From the NCBI RefSeq assembly GCF_029962835.1, contig NC_080581.1, positions 21,156,001-21,220,000 on the forward strand: a stretch of DNA of 64,000 nt. Direction: 5' to 3'. The translations under genes were made by a program, and so were the position numbers. Positions within the stretch are counted from its first letter, which is position 1. Every line of letters begins with the position of its first letter. Positions 44,496-57,320 of the stretch are shown piece by piece. Source of the DNA: Magnolia sinica. Taxonomy: Eukaryota > Streptophyta > Magnoliopsida > Magnoliales > Magnoliaceae. A model generated the notes under the pieces. It saw only the letters and a program-made list of their open reading frames with translations. It was not told the DNA's origin and searched no databases.

Positions 44496-45303
44496 GAATG
44501 AGTGAGAAGCACCAGAATCGAATAATACTCGGGCGATGCATGAAGAGACAAGAAGTATACCCTCGACGACTCCTCCGGATGACTACGGGTCCTGCTGAGC
44601 CGTGTAAAATCTAGCCTGAGCTGGCTGGGGAGGTGCCTGTCCCCTCTACGGTCCCTGGTGCTGCTGTTGCCTCTGCGGCGGCCTATACTGCTGCCTCTGT
44701 TGCTGCTGGGGTCTCGGCGGCTGAGGTGGCTGTGGTCACTGCTGATGGGGTCGCTGCTGTGCTGGAGGCTGCTGCTGAGGTCGCTGCTGTGCTGGAGGCT
44801 ACTGTGGTGCTCTCGGCGGATGTAGGTGAGGCTGCTGTGGCCCTCTCGACTGCTGCAGATGAGGGCGAGGGCACTCAGACAGGCAGTGCCCTGTCCCACC
44901 ACATTCAAAACAAGTCCCTGCAAATGGCTGCTGGGGTGGCGTTGGAGGTGCTGCTGGGGCTGCTGGTGCTCTAGCAGGTGGGTGGCTCCTATACCTCTGT
45001 GGTCGTCGTTGCTGCTGGGAGCTACTGGAGGGGGTCTGCCTCTTCTGACCCCTCCTCTGATCATCAACCATATAAGGCGCAAACCTCGATAGCGCCACGA
45101 AATGAGCCGCGTACTGTGCCACGGTCATGTCCCCCTGCACCAGAGTCTCGAACTCCAGTGCCATCTGGCGTCGAATATGGTCAGGGAAATACTGCTCCTC
45201 GAATCGATCTATAAAATCATCCCATGTCCAGACGTAGTCAGGTCCTGCGACGCGGGTAACCGAGGTCCACCAGTGCTCGGCCTCGCCCTGAAAAAGAAAC
45301 ACT
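44496..45303 (-). pseudogene. gag: Gypsy gag with zinc knuckle (broken, 5' end missing)
   Basis: The frame 45302-44799 starts inside gag (FLFQGEAEHWW), has the capsid-type WDDFIDRFEEQYFP and the zinc knuckle CFECGGTGHCLSEC (CX2CX4HX4C), then a Pro/Gln-rich tail. From 44800 to 44496 the linker is CAG/CTG-rich, with frames broken several times. The N-terminal part of gag is cut off by the element A insertion at 45304. Confidence 0.85.
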
Positions 45304-47393
45304 TGTAAGTGCTATAGTTTCTATCCCTGTTTGTTGTCAAATTTGTGGTGCCAAAATCACTATTATACTCTGTTATATATAACTTGCATAAGTGAAGCTC
45401 TCTCAAGGATCAACATTCATAAACAAGCTAAGCTCACAACAAGCGAAGCTCACAAGTACAAAGATCAATCTTGAATACAAGAACTGCTCACAAGACAAGA
45501 CTCAAGCTGAACTCAAGACTTAAGCTGAAAAGAAAGTACAAGGCAAGACTCAAGCTGAAAAGAAAGTACAAGGCAAGACTCAAGCTGAACTCAAGACTCA
45601 AATTGAAACTCAAGCCACTTTCAAGATTGAGCTACATCAAGATTTCAACTACATCAAGACTTCAAGGCTCATACTTCAAGGTCACTTGTTCCTAATGTTT
45701 CAATGTCCATACTTCATAGTTGAGGTTTGACTGACCATAGGTTGACCTTAGAAGTAGGTCATTCTGGATACATAAGTAGAATGCTTATTTTACATGAATT
45801 TGGTCTGTTCTTTGACTAGTCCTAGGCCTTCTTCAACTAGTCCTAGAGTTGCTTCGACCAGTCTAAGAAATTCCTCGATCAGTCGTGAGTTTGTTACAAA
45901 TTTTGGATGAAATCTTTTAGGCTTCGACTAGTCCAGGAATCTGTTCGACCAGTCGTAGGAACAATGTCAATTGCATCTTCGACCAGTCGTAAATCTTCGA
46001 CTCGAATTCCAGCGAAGCTTTTTAGGACCTACAACCAGTCGAAGGAGATCTACGACCAGTCGTAGGAGACCTTCGACCAGTCGTAGAACGGTCAGAGCTT
46101 ATCCCGCCGGATCTTTCAAATATCTGTTATTGCTTCGACTAGTCGAAGAGCTCCCTAGACCAGTCGAAGACCCGATCTGCTCACTTATAAATAGTGCACG
46201 AATCTCAGAAGAAATCATCGAATTACTTAATCCATTCAAGCCAATCTTCATCGAACTTCTGAGAGATAATTCTGTGCTCCATCTAAGCTAAGTGTGCTTA
46301 TTTAATATTCTCTTTCCTTAGCTTTATTTTAATTGATTTTATTTCTACTATTCCAATCTGATTTGATAAGAGGAATTATTATTCCCTTTCTTTGGAATCA
46401 AAATCAATTAAGGCAAGCCCTATTCAGTTTAATTTAAAATCTATTAGAATTAGAACCATTGTAATTGAGTACTGGACATTGAACTTGGACATTCAATCAT
46501 CTACTCTGATTTGGTTCTACCGGGCTGCTACAACGAAGGAGATAATCAGGTATTTTACATTTAATTATAAATTCCTTTTTGTTTTGGTTTCTTTCAAGAT
46601 TTGCCAGAAAAATCTTATTGTATTGGTTTTCTGACGAGAGCCAGGAAAACTCAGAAGTGGGATTTTTTAATTGTGTAAGCCCACATACAAAGACACAATT
46701 GTAAAGGTTTTGGGTGAACCTGGGAAAACCTATTTTTAGTGAACGCTAATATCCCCTGTGTGAGGATATTAGGAGTGGAGTAGCATTTTGTGTGGCTGTT
46801 GTTTAACAGTTGGTGAACACACTGGCGAACCACTATAAACCCTTAAGTTGTGGTTGATTGATTTATTCTTCTAATCTTTAATTATTTTTTTTGTGGGATG
46901 TATGTATGGTGGTGAATGTTGTAATCATTTAATTCAAGCATTGTGAGAATGTTGTAATAGTTTAGAATTTATTTTCTGCTATTCCTTTATCGCTTGATAT
47001 TTTAATTTCTTTTGAAAGTTGTTCCAGCAAGGTTGCCCTGCCATTTTTATGGTGTATGGCTGTCCCTAGAACAATACATTTTTTATTACAAGTTATTTCA
47101 ATTCAGTTTGTATTTAATTTTGTATTCCTCTTCGATTTGAGATTTGATACAAAGATCTTTCTAGAAATAAGGTTGTCCTACCATAAACTCTGGTTTTTGG
47201 TGTAAGGTTGTCCTTAGAATAACATTTGTATCAACCTCTTAAGATCTGAATTTTGAGGTTATTTTACTTTCTCGCATTGTGATTTACTTTGGCTATCATA
47301 TTTATTTTAATTCCGCTGTTTTTAGTTTTATTTGGCATTGTCCTATTCACACCCCCCCCCCCCCCCTCTAGGACATATAACTTGGCCTTTTCA
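45304..47393 (+). repeat. 5' LTR of element A
   Basis: About 2090 bp, starting TGTAAGTGCTATAG and ending TTGGCCTTTTCA. It has the U3 palindrome array (about 45810-46170), a TATA box TTATAAATAG at 46185-46194 and a 15-C run at 47352-47366, against 7 in element B. A stretch near 45530-45600 repeats AAGTACAAGGCAAGACTCAAGC-type words in tandem (period about 36 bp). Confidence 0.95.
46185..46194 (+). promoter_or_regulatory. TATA box of the element A LTR
   Basis: TTATAAATAG between the palindrome array and a conserved GTGCACGAATCTCAGAAG stretch that is probably the start of R. Confidence 0.7.
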
Positions 47394-47395
47394 AG

Positions 47396-47408
47396 TGGTA
47401 TCAGAGCC
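47396..47408 (+). promoter_or_regulatory. Primer-binding site of element A
   Basis: TGGTATCAGAGCC, two bases after the LTR end; complementary to initiator methionine tRNA. Confidence 0.95.
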
Positions 47409-47462
47409 TAATAGCTCGTTTTTTGGATTTAATTCCTGAGCTAACGATTTAAGCTATTTAAG

Positions 47463-48945
47463 ATGTCAAATTTTGATAGCCTTTCAGTCACTAGGCCTCC
47501 ACCCTTTATGGCTCCAACTATGCTTATTGGAAAGCCAGAATGAGGATCTTCCTCAAATCAATGGATGAAAATGTGTGGCAAGCCACAATGACTGAATGGA
47601 ATCCTCCTATCATGGAAGTTACTGGGGTTGATGGTTCAAAGTCTATGAAAGCCACACCATATTACCAATGGACCACTCTTCAAAAAAGTGAGAGTAGTAC
47701 AAATACTAAAGCACTAAATGCAATTACTTGCGCACTATCACCGGATGAGTTCAAAAGAATCATTTCCTGTGATACTACAAAGCAAGCTTGGGATATATTA
47801 GAAATGACACACGAGGGTACTACAATTGTCAAAAAATCTAAAGTCCAACTCCTCACAACCAGATTTGAAGAAATTCATATGGAGGAAAATGAAATGTTTA
47901 TGGACTTTTACACTAGATTGAATGACATTGTAAACTCAATGTGGGGTCTTGGCGATAAAATCCCAGAAAGTAAAGTGTGTGCAAAAATATTACGCTCACT
48001 TCCTGAACGGTTCAATTCTAAAGTAACCGCGATCCAGGAACTTCGTGATACGGATAATATGAGGGTAAAAGAACTAGTTGGTTCACTACAAACCTACGAG
48101 TTAAACTTTAAAGCGCCTAAAGGTAAATCTATCGCACTAAAATCTTATAAATGTAATTCAGAAGAAAATTCTGATTCAGAAGATGATATGGCTCTTTTAG
48201 CTAAGAAATTTTACAAGATTTTCAAAAGCAAGAAAAGGGTTGATTTTCAAAAATCAAATGATAAAAAGAAGTTTAGACCCAAATCTCAAAATTTTTTGAA
48301 AGATAGTCAATGTTACAATGACAAGAATATGGGCACTTAGCAAATAGATGTCCTAAAAGGGACAAACCCAAGAAGAAGGGTATATTGGCTACATGGGATG
48401 AATCATCTGATTCTGAAGGTTCTTCTGAATCAGAAGATTCTGAAACTGAGTCGGGCAATGAGGTTAAAGCTCTTATGACTCTAGCCAAATTCACATTTTC
48501 AGATAATGACTCTACAAGTGAAGAAAATCTGAATAGTGAATGTGAAAATGAAGATGATCTTCAAGACGCTTACAATGCCCTATATAAGGAAAGTTGTAAA
48601 ATTGCTGTCAAACTTAAACTTCAAAAAGAAAAGTTTTCTAAACTCAAAAATTGTTTTGAATCACTTATCTTAGAAAAATCACAAATTTCAGATTGTTTTG
48701 AAAAATCAAAATGTGATTTGGAATTCAAAAACTCCCTAATTACTGATTTAAAATCTGAAATTGAGAAACTTAAAACTGAAGTATCTTCTCTTCTGAGTCT
48801 AAAGGACACATGAAAATATGCCCAAGGTGATCCAAAGTTAGAGAAACTTTTATCTGGATCAAGAAAATGTGGCGATCGATCCGGGTTGGGCTATGATAAA
48901 AATCTACCTCCTAAACAAAAGTATACTCCTCCTATGTTTGTTAAA
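47463..48945 (+). pseudogene. gag: gag of element A (broken)
   Basis: The ATG at 47463 begins like element B gag. One base is missing at about 47506, so the frame resumes from 47540 (266 codons). A second one-base loss at about 48316 destroys the zinc knuckle: only the first Cys is in frame. The acidic Ser/Glu part and C-terminal coiled coil follow (48385-48813), closed by the same TGA (48811-48813) as in element B, although homology to the other copies goes on beyond it. The gene is cut by the Athila insertion at 48945. Confidence 0.9.
48941..48945 (+). other. Left target-site duplication TTAAA of the Athila-type element
   Basis: TTAAA immediately before TGTTGAGGG, repeated at 60916-60920 after the 3' LTR. 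The uninterrupted sequence in element B has a single copy (reverse strand, near 15628-15632). Confidence 0.95.
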
Positions 48946-51151
48946 TGTTGAGGGTCGAATATTGCATATCAGACCCCGATTACCGCCTAATTTTACGTGC
49001 ACGATAATGCCTAATATTATAATTTAATCGTGTCTTTGTTGCAGGATGTAATAAGGAGCTTTGATTGAAAAAAAGAGTATTAAAAGCATGGATTTAACGC
49101 TCCGATGTTACCAGAGCAAGGAATGGGCCCTAGGAAACCAAGATCGACAGATTTGCATGACAGGGATCCAAGAAAATCAAGGAATTGAAGCTCAAGGGGC
49201 CTGAAAAGTGTCCATAATGCAAGATCACATAGTTCCCACCATCTGATTGGCTCAAAACTGCATGCATGGCCTGAGGGCCATAATTTAACCGTACATATCA
49301 ATTTTCAGCCCTCAGATCACTATGAAAGTGGCCCAACGGACAGATTAGCCTATGAATCTCAGATTTGGGGCCCACCTGAAATCTGGATATACTTCAATTT
49401 TGGTTGCAACTCCTTAAATTGGATGGGAAACTGATTGGACGGTATGGATTCCTTAGAAAAACATCAAGGTGGACCCCACTTTTAGAGCGTGTACCCCATG
49501 CACGTACACCAACAAAGCATCAGAACCCGTTAGAACGGTCAGCAGGCGCTGACCCTTTCAAAGCAATCCGAAATCAGCATCCGGATTTTTTCACCGCGAA
49601 CAGAGATTGCGGTTCTCTGTAGTGGGCCGCCATCATGATTCTAAGGACCAATCTAGACCGTCCATTAGATCAGATTGGTCCACATTACCAAGGCCTAGGT
49701 GGATGAACTTCAAAATACCAGCGACAATGGGATCTTAAACATTTTAACACAGGTTGAACGGTTGTAAGATTGATCAAGTGGGTCGCACCAACGGACGGCA
49801 GAAACCATCCTTTCTCGATCGAAATTTCGGGAGAAAACCGATGGACGGCATGGATTTCTCCATCGCTGTCAGTATTGAGCCCCACCAAGTCACAGCGAAA
49901 GCCTTTCGCAGGCCCTGTTTTAGCGCCGGGCGCTGCCCGATTTTTGCGGGCCGTTACATGATCTCAACGGCGATCGGACAGCTGATCCGAACCGTTCATC
50001 ATGTAGTTCTGTCAAAACACCCCCAGAGGACGCTGTCCTTCTGGAAAGAAAGCAAAGAAGAAGAGTGGAGACGGCGAACTCCTAACTGCGTGAGGTATCT
50101 CGCAGCAGAGGGCGTGCATGGAGTCTCCAGCTTCCGTAGCCGAGTCCTTCTCGGACTCAACCTCTCCACGCCCGTACGCACCAGCCTATAAGGGAGATCA
50201 GCGTGTGGAGGGAAGGGGGTGCTCGGTTTTGGAGGCTTGAACGTGGGGAGGAAAACGGAGGTGAGCTGCTGGACGTCAGGGAGGAAAAAGGATTGGAAAA
50301 AGGGCTGCTGCATCAAGGGAGGAGCCATGGCTGAGACGTCAGGGAGCCAGGAGGATCGGTTTATTTTTTAAGGAAGCTGGACGTGGAGCACATGAGCTGA
50401 GAGAGAGAGATTTGGTTCTTCCTCTATTCTTTCTCTTTTTTTTTTAAATCCAGTCGCATCATGCCTATGTGTGGCTAAACCTCTTAGCTAGGGCTAAGAG
50501 GTGAAGCCTGTAGCAAGATGGGAGATTCTATGCTTTTAATGTAAACAAATGAACTGAATTTGGTTTTTATGGATTATGGAAGGAATGTCTTTAGTCTTTA
50601 ATGGTCTGTTGTGACTGAAATTACAACGGGTCTGCAATAGCTTTGAATATTTCCTTTTTCCCTTTTTATGTTTATGAAGTCAGGAAGCCCTGTTGTTCAT
50701 CATTGCTCCATGGGCATGATAGGATGACAGTACCCTTCCTGATCTTCATACATTGTTGATTGGTTGGTAATTAGCTTAATCCTGTTGTTTGCTTTGTCTC
50801 CTGGGCATGGTTAGATGATGGAATCCATTCTAATTCATATACCTTTCATCTTGTGAAGACTAGATCAAGTAGGTTCAGTTTGATTTCCGTGATTCTTGAT
50901 GCAGGCAAAAGACCTCCCTGATCCCTACAAGTGGATCCTCTGAATCCCTAGTTTTCTTCCTCTGAATTACTTAAGTTTTAGATAATTATTCCGCAATTAT
51001 TCCCTAAATTCTATTTGTTTAAGATCGCATCCTAAACTAGTTCTATTTCTACCTAGTTTCAGGAAACGTACAAGTTTCAGTCCCTGTGGATTCGACCTCG
51101 GTCTTACCGAGTTTATTACTACATCACAACCCTATACTTGGGGAGTGAACA
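48946..51151 (+). repeat. 5' LTR of the Athila-type element
   Basis: 2206 bp with TG and CA ends. Probable TATA box CCTATAAGG at 50184-50192. A 145-codon frame (49754-50191) and its reverse-strand partner recur in both LTRs simply because the LTRs are copies; I do not regard them as genes. Confidence 0.95.
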
Positions 51152-51156
51152 AGTTT

Positions 51157-51175
51157 TTGGCGCCGTTGTCGGGGA
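51157..51175 (+). promoter_or_regulatory. Primer-binding site (tRNA-Asp type)
   Basis: TTGGCGCCGTTGTCGGGGA, five bases after the LTR. It is one base off the TTGGCGCCGTTGCCGGGGA that I know from Athila/Tat elements, which prime with aspartate tRNA. Confidence 0.9.
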
Positions 51176-51943
51176 TTGACGGCTACGTTTTTCTAAAATT
51201 AATTAGTTTTAGAATTAGGTTAGGATTAAGATTTTACTTACTTTAGGATAAAAGTTTTTATTTTATTTTATTCTATTTTTACTACTTAAACTGTTTTCCT
51301 GTTTTGTAGGATCCTGACATAAGTTCTTAAATTGGTAATTCCTTCCTAATTTCTCTACTTTTTCTTTATTTAAAATTAAGGTTTAAATCTTAGAAATTTT
51401 CTAACTCTAGTATTTCTCTATTTGTAGGAAATAGTTTATTTTTAGAATTTTTCCTCTTTTGTTTTTTGAAACTAGGTTAGTTATTTCCCTTTTTAGAAAT
51501 TAACTTTCTATTTTATTTTTAGTAACTTTCTAATTTTAACTCTTTTAGAATCTAATTTTGTTTCCTAATTTATTTTTAGAATTTTTGTTTAGAAACTAAC
51601 CTTCCTATTTTGTAGGCCTTTAAGATAGAAATTTCTAATTCGGTAAGCTCCTTCCCTACTTTCTATTTTTCAATTCTCTTTTAGTAATTTACTTTCTAGT
51701 TTAGGACTTTCCCAATTTATTTTAGAAATTTCCACTTTCTTTTAGGAATTCCTTCTTTTAGAAATCAGTTCACTGCTATCTTTCTTTTAAAGGATTGTTC
51801 TTCTCCTTTTTTTAGAATCTAACTTATTTTGTTTTATTTTGCAGGTTTTACTTAGGACTCCAATTTGGTAATTTCTTTCCAACTCTCCCTCTCTTTCTTT
51901 TTAGATTTTCTTTTCCTTTCTTAGGACTAGGCTTTAAATTTGA
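51176..51943 (+). other. Long T-rich leader of the Athila-type element
   Basis: About 770 bp, rich in TTTTAGAAATT and TTCTAATTT words, with no ORF. Several related TTTAGRAATTT units suggest decayed internal repeats. It separates the PBS from the gag frame. Confidence 0.7.
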
Positions 51944-53302
51944 TTGAGGGCTGCGAGTGTTTTCATGCCCAAGTGGGCCCGTGACGACACTCGACGTCTC
52001 TTGACTGAAGGAGGATTGGTTGAGGGGTTGACTATCCATCGCAGGACTAGACACCACTCGAAATCCCCTGAGTTAATTGAAGTTATGGCTGAAGACCAAC
52101 CTCCTCTACTTCCACCCAGGGTGGAGGATACCCAAGATAAAAATGAGGTGCAACAGGCACCCCTGCCTCGTACTTTATGAGATTATCTACAACCGGCGGG
52201 AGTGAGTATGCCCTCATGCATGATTTTCCCTGAAAACACAGGACAAATGGACATCAAGCCAGGAGTTATCCAACTCCTTCCCAAATTCCATGGACTTGAA
52301 TCAGAAAGTCCATATTTACACTTGAAAGAGTTCGATGAGATTATAGCTACATTATGTTTTCCTAATGTATCTGAGGATACAATTAGGCTGAAACTCTTTC
52401 CTTTTTCCTTAAAAGAGAAAGCTAAGACGTGGTTACATTCACTGCGTCCTAGATCCATTGGCACATGGAACGACATACAGAGGGAATTCATAAAAAAATT
52501 CTTCCCACATCATAAAACGATTACCCTCAGAAAAGTAATCATGAACTTTGCCCAAAAGGAAGATGAAACATTCTTCCAATGTTGGGAAAGGTTCAAAGAT
52601 TTGGTCAGTTCATGCCCACAACACGGATTTGAAACGTGGCGCATTACAAATTTTTTCTACGATGGACTGACATCTTCCATGCGCCAAATGGTCGAGACAA
52701 TGTGTAATGGAGAGTTCATTAATAAAGATGTCGACGAGGTATGGGATTACCTCGATAGTCTCGCTGAAAAAACACAATCATGGGACTATTACCCAATGGC
52801 GAACACCACGTCTAGGCCGACTCAATTAAAGGAGAAAGGTGGATTATTGAAAGAAGAGGATGATCTCAAGTGTAAAGTGACTACGCTCATAAGAAAAGTT
52901 GAGGCCATGGAAGGAAAGAAGGATAAGGTTAATGAAATTGTTTGCGGCATCTGTGATTGCAACATTCATACAACTGAAAATTGTCCTACAATACCTGCCT
53001 TTCGAGGAGTGTTGAATGAACAAGCCAATGCCGTAAACAACTATCAAAGACCTTTTACTGGACCTAACTCAAATACGTACAATCTTGGTTGAAAAAATCA
53101 TCCAAACTTTAGTTGGAGGAATGGACAAACGGCTACTCCTCCAGGTTTCTTCAATTAAAATCCAAATCAAGTGAAACCTCAAGAGGAACCGGTTCAAAAT
53201 TCCATTCAAGAGCTGGCTCAAGCAATGCGGGGAATTACAGATTTTATGCAAAAGATAGATTCTCGTATGACGGTTATAGAAAAGGGGATGCTTCCTGCAT
53301 AA
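51944..53302 (+). pseudogene. gag: Athila gag (broken by nonsense codons)
   Basis: One continuous frame from an ATG at 51944. It opens with a basic N-terminal part, then a TGA at 52178-52180 where homologues have Arg before DYLQPAG. Next is a 297-codon open stretch (52202-53092) with the plant gag capsid core (LPKFHGLESESPYLHLKEF, FPHHKTITLRK, FFQCWERFKDLVSSCP, FYDGL) and a Cys/His cluster (CGICDCNIH). Stops follow at 53090-53092, 53156-53158 and 53300-53302. The protein would form the particle core. Confidence 0.9.
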
Positions 53303-55165
53303 CCTCTCCTCAATCCTAAACCGCAGTACGAGATTAATGATCCCAGCTCTTCAAATCAGATGGGGCACGCTAAATCCATCACCACTCTTAGGAGTGGAAA
53401 GATCATTGATAAAACTCTTCCGGTTAGGCCCGAAAAGCCTCAAGAACCAGAAGAGGACAACAATAATGGATCGAGTGATGCCCCACAAAAATTAGAACCG
53501 GAACTTCTAGAGAAGCCAGTTGCTCCATTCCCCCAACGGTTGGTTTCACCAAGACCTCTCTCTAACTCTCAGGATATCCTAGAGGTGTTGAAACAAGTGA
53601 AAGTCAACATTCCTCTACTTGATGTCGTGAAACAGATACCTTCATATGCCAAATTCCTGAAAGACTTATGCACGACCAAAAGACGGAAAATTATTCAAAA
53701 GAAAATCTTCTTAACTGAGAAAGTGAGTGCCATCTTGAAGCAAGACGTGCCGCAGAAATTCAAGGATCCCAGTAGCCCAACCATATCATGTGTAATCGGG
53801 AACCATCGAATTGATCACGCACTTCTTGACTTAGGAGCGAGCGTAAATCTAATTCCCTACTCGGTATACAAACAGTTAGATTTGGGTGAGATAAAACCCA
53901 CCCTGACCACACTACAACTTGTTGATCGCTCTGTTCGTGTACCAAGAGGGATAATTGAGGATGTGTTAGTCCAGGTCGATAGATTTTACTACCCTGTAGA
54001 TTTTATCATCCTAGACACCGAACCCATCAATAACATGAGCACTCAGATTCCCGTCATTCTTGGTCGCCCATTCCTTACCACGTCAAATGCAATTATCAAT
54101 TGTAGGAATGGTGTCATGACTATGTCTTTTGAAAATTTGACATTGGAGTCAAACATTTTTTTCAATAATGGCAGCAACTCAGAGGATGATGACGATTTTC
54201 ACGATATTAACATGATTGACTCTTTCGTGGAAGATAAGACACCTCTGACCTTATCCTCCGACCATCTAGAGACGTGCCTGGCCCACTCCCATGATTTTGA
54301 TGATGACATGATTAGGGAGACGTGCGCCTTGCTTGATACTGCACCGGTACTTGAAGTTAACCGGTGGAGGCCACAATTTGAAGAATTACCACAAACCGAT
54401 GTAGTGCCTCTACCGTCTAACCTCAAGCCGCCGAAGCTTGACCTAAAACCTTTGCCCTCTGATTTGAAATATGCCTATTTAAGTCAAGATGAGACATACC
54501 CGGTGGTGATCTCTGCCCACCTAGAGAAAGAACAGGAGAGTATGCTCATATCTACTCTCATGGAGCATAAAGGAGCCCTGGGATGGACGATAGCGGACCT
54601 CAAGGGAATCGACCCCTTGATTTGTACTCACCGCATATATCTTGAGGATAATGCAAAAATCGCTCGGCAACCACAACGTAGACTAAATCCAAACATGAAG
54701 GAAGTGGTTAAAGCCGAGGTTCTTAAACTATTGGACGTGGGTATTATATACCCTATATCTGATAGTCAATGGGTGAGTCCAACTCAAGTGGTCCCTAAGA
54801 AGTCCGGATTCACCATCGTAGCCAATGCTAATAATGAACTCGTGCCAACTAGAGTCACTACTGGTTGGAGAATGTGCATTGACTACAGGAAGTTGAATAC
54901 CGTCACGAGGAAAGACCACTTTCCTTTACCATTCATTGATCAGATCCTGGAAAGGTTAGCTGGTCATTCCTATTACAGTTTTCTTGACGGGTATTCGGGC
55001 TACAACCAGATAGAGATAGCCCCTGAAGACCAGGAAAAGACCACATTTACATGTCCCTACGGCACCTTTGCGTATCGAAGGATGCCATTCAGACTATGTA
55101 ATGCCCCTGCCACTTTTCAGCGATGTATGCTTAATATTTTTCTGACATGGTGGGGCAATATCTAG
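53303..55165 (+). pseudogene. pol: Athila protease and RT N-terminal part
   Basis: Same frame as gag, open for 601 codons from the Met at 53360. It carries a protease with DLGASVNLIPYSVYKQL (DLGAS in place of DTGAS is common in this lineage) and ILGRPFLTTSNA. An acidic linker follows, then RT with WRMCIDYRKLN, FLDGYSGYNQI, TTFTCPYGTFAYRRMPF and NAPATFQRCM. A one-base loss at about 55137-55140 shifts the frame just ahead of the catalytic box, and the frame closes at 55165. Confidence 0.92.
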
Positions 55166-55926
55166 AGGTCTTCATGGACGACTTCTCTGTTTATGGTCCA
55201 TCTTTCAGCAAATGCTTGGAAAGTCTTAAATGTGTGCTGAAAAGATGTGAAGAAAAGAACTTGGTACTTAATTGGGAGAAGTGTCATTTCATGGTTCAGA
55301 AGGGAATTGTCCTTGGGCATATCATCTCGTCCAAGGAAATCGAGGTAGATAAGGCAAAAATCAATCTTATCTCTAACCTACCTCCACCCAAGAACATCAG
55401 AGACGTGCGATCCTTCTTAGGATACGCAGGATTTTACAGGCGATTCATAAAGGACTTTAGTCTCCTCTCTCGTCCTTTATATACTCTTCTTCAAAAGGAT
55501 GCTCCGTACGAGTGGACTGAGCAATGCCAGGAAGCTTTCACCAAGCTTAAGGGCACGTTAACCAGTGCACCTATCATGCAGCCACCCGACTGGAACCTTC
55601 CTTTTGAGCTTATGTGCGACGCTTCTGATTATGCTCTTGGGGCGGTCCTAGGCCAGAGAAAAGATAAGAGGCCCTACATCATTCATTACGCAAGTAGAAC
55701 TTTAAATTCTGCCCAGGTGAACTACTCGACTACGGAAAAGGAACTCTTAGCTGTAGTGTTCGCCTTGGACAAATTTAGGTCCTACTTGATCGGATCCAAG
55801 ATCATTATCTACACAGATCATGCGGCACTTAAGTATCTTCTTTCTAAGAATGATTCTAAGCCCCGTTTGATACGATGGATCCTTCTACTCCAAGAATTTG
55901 ATTTGAAAATTAAAGATAAAAAGTGA
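55147..55926 (+). pseudogene. pol: Athila RT C-terminal part and RNase H
   Basis: After the frameshift: the catalytic box [26 protein letters not shown] and [16 protein letters not shown]. RNase H follows, with [34 protein letters not shown] and [11 protein letters not shown]. It ends at a TGA (55924-55926) that replaces a Gly codon before VENVVADHLSRL; homology continues in frame afterwards. Confidence 0.92.
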
Positions 55927-57320
55927 GTAGAGAACGTAGTGGCCGATCACCTTTCTCGCCTTAATACCTCTGAGTCCCTTGAGACGACTCATATCAATGA
56001 CATGTTCCCTGATGAACAACTGTTCAGAGTCTCCCATTCACCTTGGTTTGCTGATATTGCTAATTATCTTGCTACAGGTGCCATACCGACACAGTGGACT
56101 GCACAAGATAAGAAGAAATTTTTCACCGAGGTACGCAACTTTTTCTGGGATGATCCTTATTTATTTAAATATTGCCCAGACCAAATTCTAAGGAGATGTG
56201 TACGGCGAAATATTGCCCACCCCCTTCTATCACTCTTGGTGGTCACTTTTCTGCTAAAAAGACCACGGCCAAGATTCTGCAGTGTGGCTTTTACTGGCCC
56301 ACTATGTTTAGGGACACTCATGAGTTTTGCAAAGCTTGTGAGCGTTGTCAGAAATTGGGAGCATTGTCCCGTCGAAATATGATGCCTTTGAATCCCATCC
56401 TTATTATTGAAGCATTTGATTGCTGGGGCATTGATTTCATGGGACCATTCCCCCAATCGTTTGGAAATCTGTATATTTTGCTCGCCGTAGATTATGTCAC
56501 TAAATGGGTTGAAGTGATTTCGTGTCGAACTAATGACCATCGTACGATCATTAAATTCCTAAAAGAAAACATCCTTTCTCGATTCGGAAGGCCTCGAGCC
56601 ATCATTAGTGACGGGGGCTCACACTTTTGTAATAGACCATTCGAGAGCTTAATGAAGAAATACGGTATCTCTCATAAGGTAAGCACCCCGTACCACCCAC
56701 AGACAAGTGGGCAAGCTGAGATTTCTAATAGAAAAATTAAACACATTTTGGAGAAAACGGTTAACCCTGACCGTAAGGATTGGTCAATCCGATTGACCGA
56801 TGCCTTATGGGCATACCGTACTGCCTTTAAAACCCCTATTGGAATGTCTCCCTTTAGACTTGTCTATGGGAAAGCTTGTCACTTGCCTGTGGAGCTGGAA
56901 CATAAAGCGTACTGGGCGATCAAAAATCTTAATTTCAATCTGGACAATGCTGGCTTGCTACGCAAACTTCAATTGAATGAACTTGAGGAAATCTGGAATG
57001 ATGCGTACGATAATTCGAGAATTTACAAGGACAAGATGAAAGCATTTCATGACCAACACATTTTGCAAAAATCATTCACGCCTAGTCAGAAGGTCCTTTT
57101 GTACAATTCTTGATTACATCTCTTTCTGGGTAAGCTTAGATCCCGTTGGACCGGCCCTTACATTGTTGTTACTGTTTTTCCTCATGGGGCCGTTGAAATT
57201 AGAGATCCCGCCAATGGCAAGGAGTTTAAAGTCAATGGACATCGATTGAAACCATTTGTCGAGAAATTTGATTCAGAGGACATGTCCATGACCTTGACTG
57301 CTCCTATTTACCAGGATTGA
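55927..57320 (+). pseudogene. pol: Athila integrase region (broken)
   Basis: The frame continues with VADHLSRL to about 56210, then shifts (with a small deletion) into the frame 56172-57113. The integrase carries CKACERC of the zinc finger and the catalytic triad in [19 protein letters not shown] and [10 protein letters not shown]. The C-terminal part YRLVYGK-like core (here [17 protein letters not shown]) follows. A TGA at 57111-57113 precedes the last 68 codons ([21 protein letters not shown]), closed by the natural-looking TGA at 57318-57320. Confidence 0.92.

Larger units (their letters stand above)
42835..45303 (-). mobile_element. Fragment of a Tekay/Del-like Ty3/gypsy element
   Basis: A minus-strand internal piece with gag, protease, RT and RNase H in gypsy order. 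It starts within RNase H (ending YHPG at the left junction) and ends within gag, where element A is inserted. GC-richer than its neighbours. LTRs and integrase are not present in the window, so assignment to the Tekay/Del chromovirus clade rests on the protein style only; no chromodomain can be checked. Confidence 0.85.

Noticed and set aside
44633..44974. Ala/Val-rich 113-codon plus-strand ORF
   Set aside because: Antisense of the CAG-rich, Pro/Gln-rich gag linker of the gypsy fragment; low complexity.
49754..50191. 145-codon ORF, repeated at 59517-59954, and its antisense partner of up to 154 codons
   Set aside because: Both copies are inside the Athila LTRs, so duplication is explained by the LTR pair; no recognisable domain.
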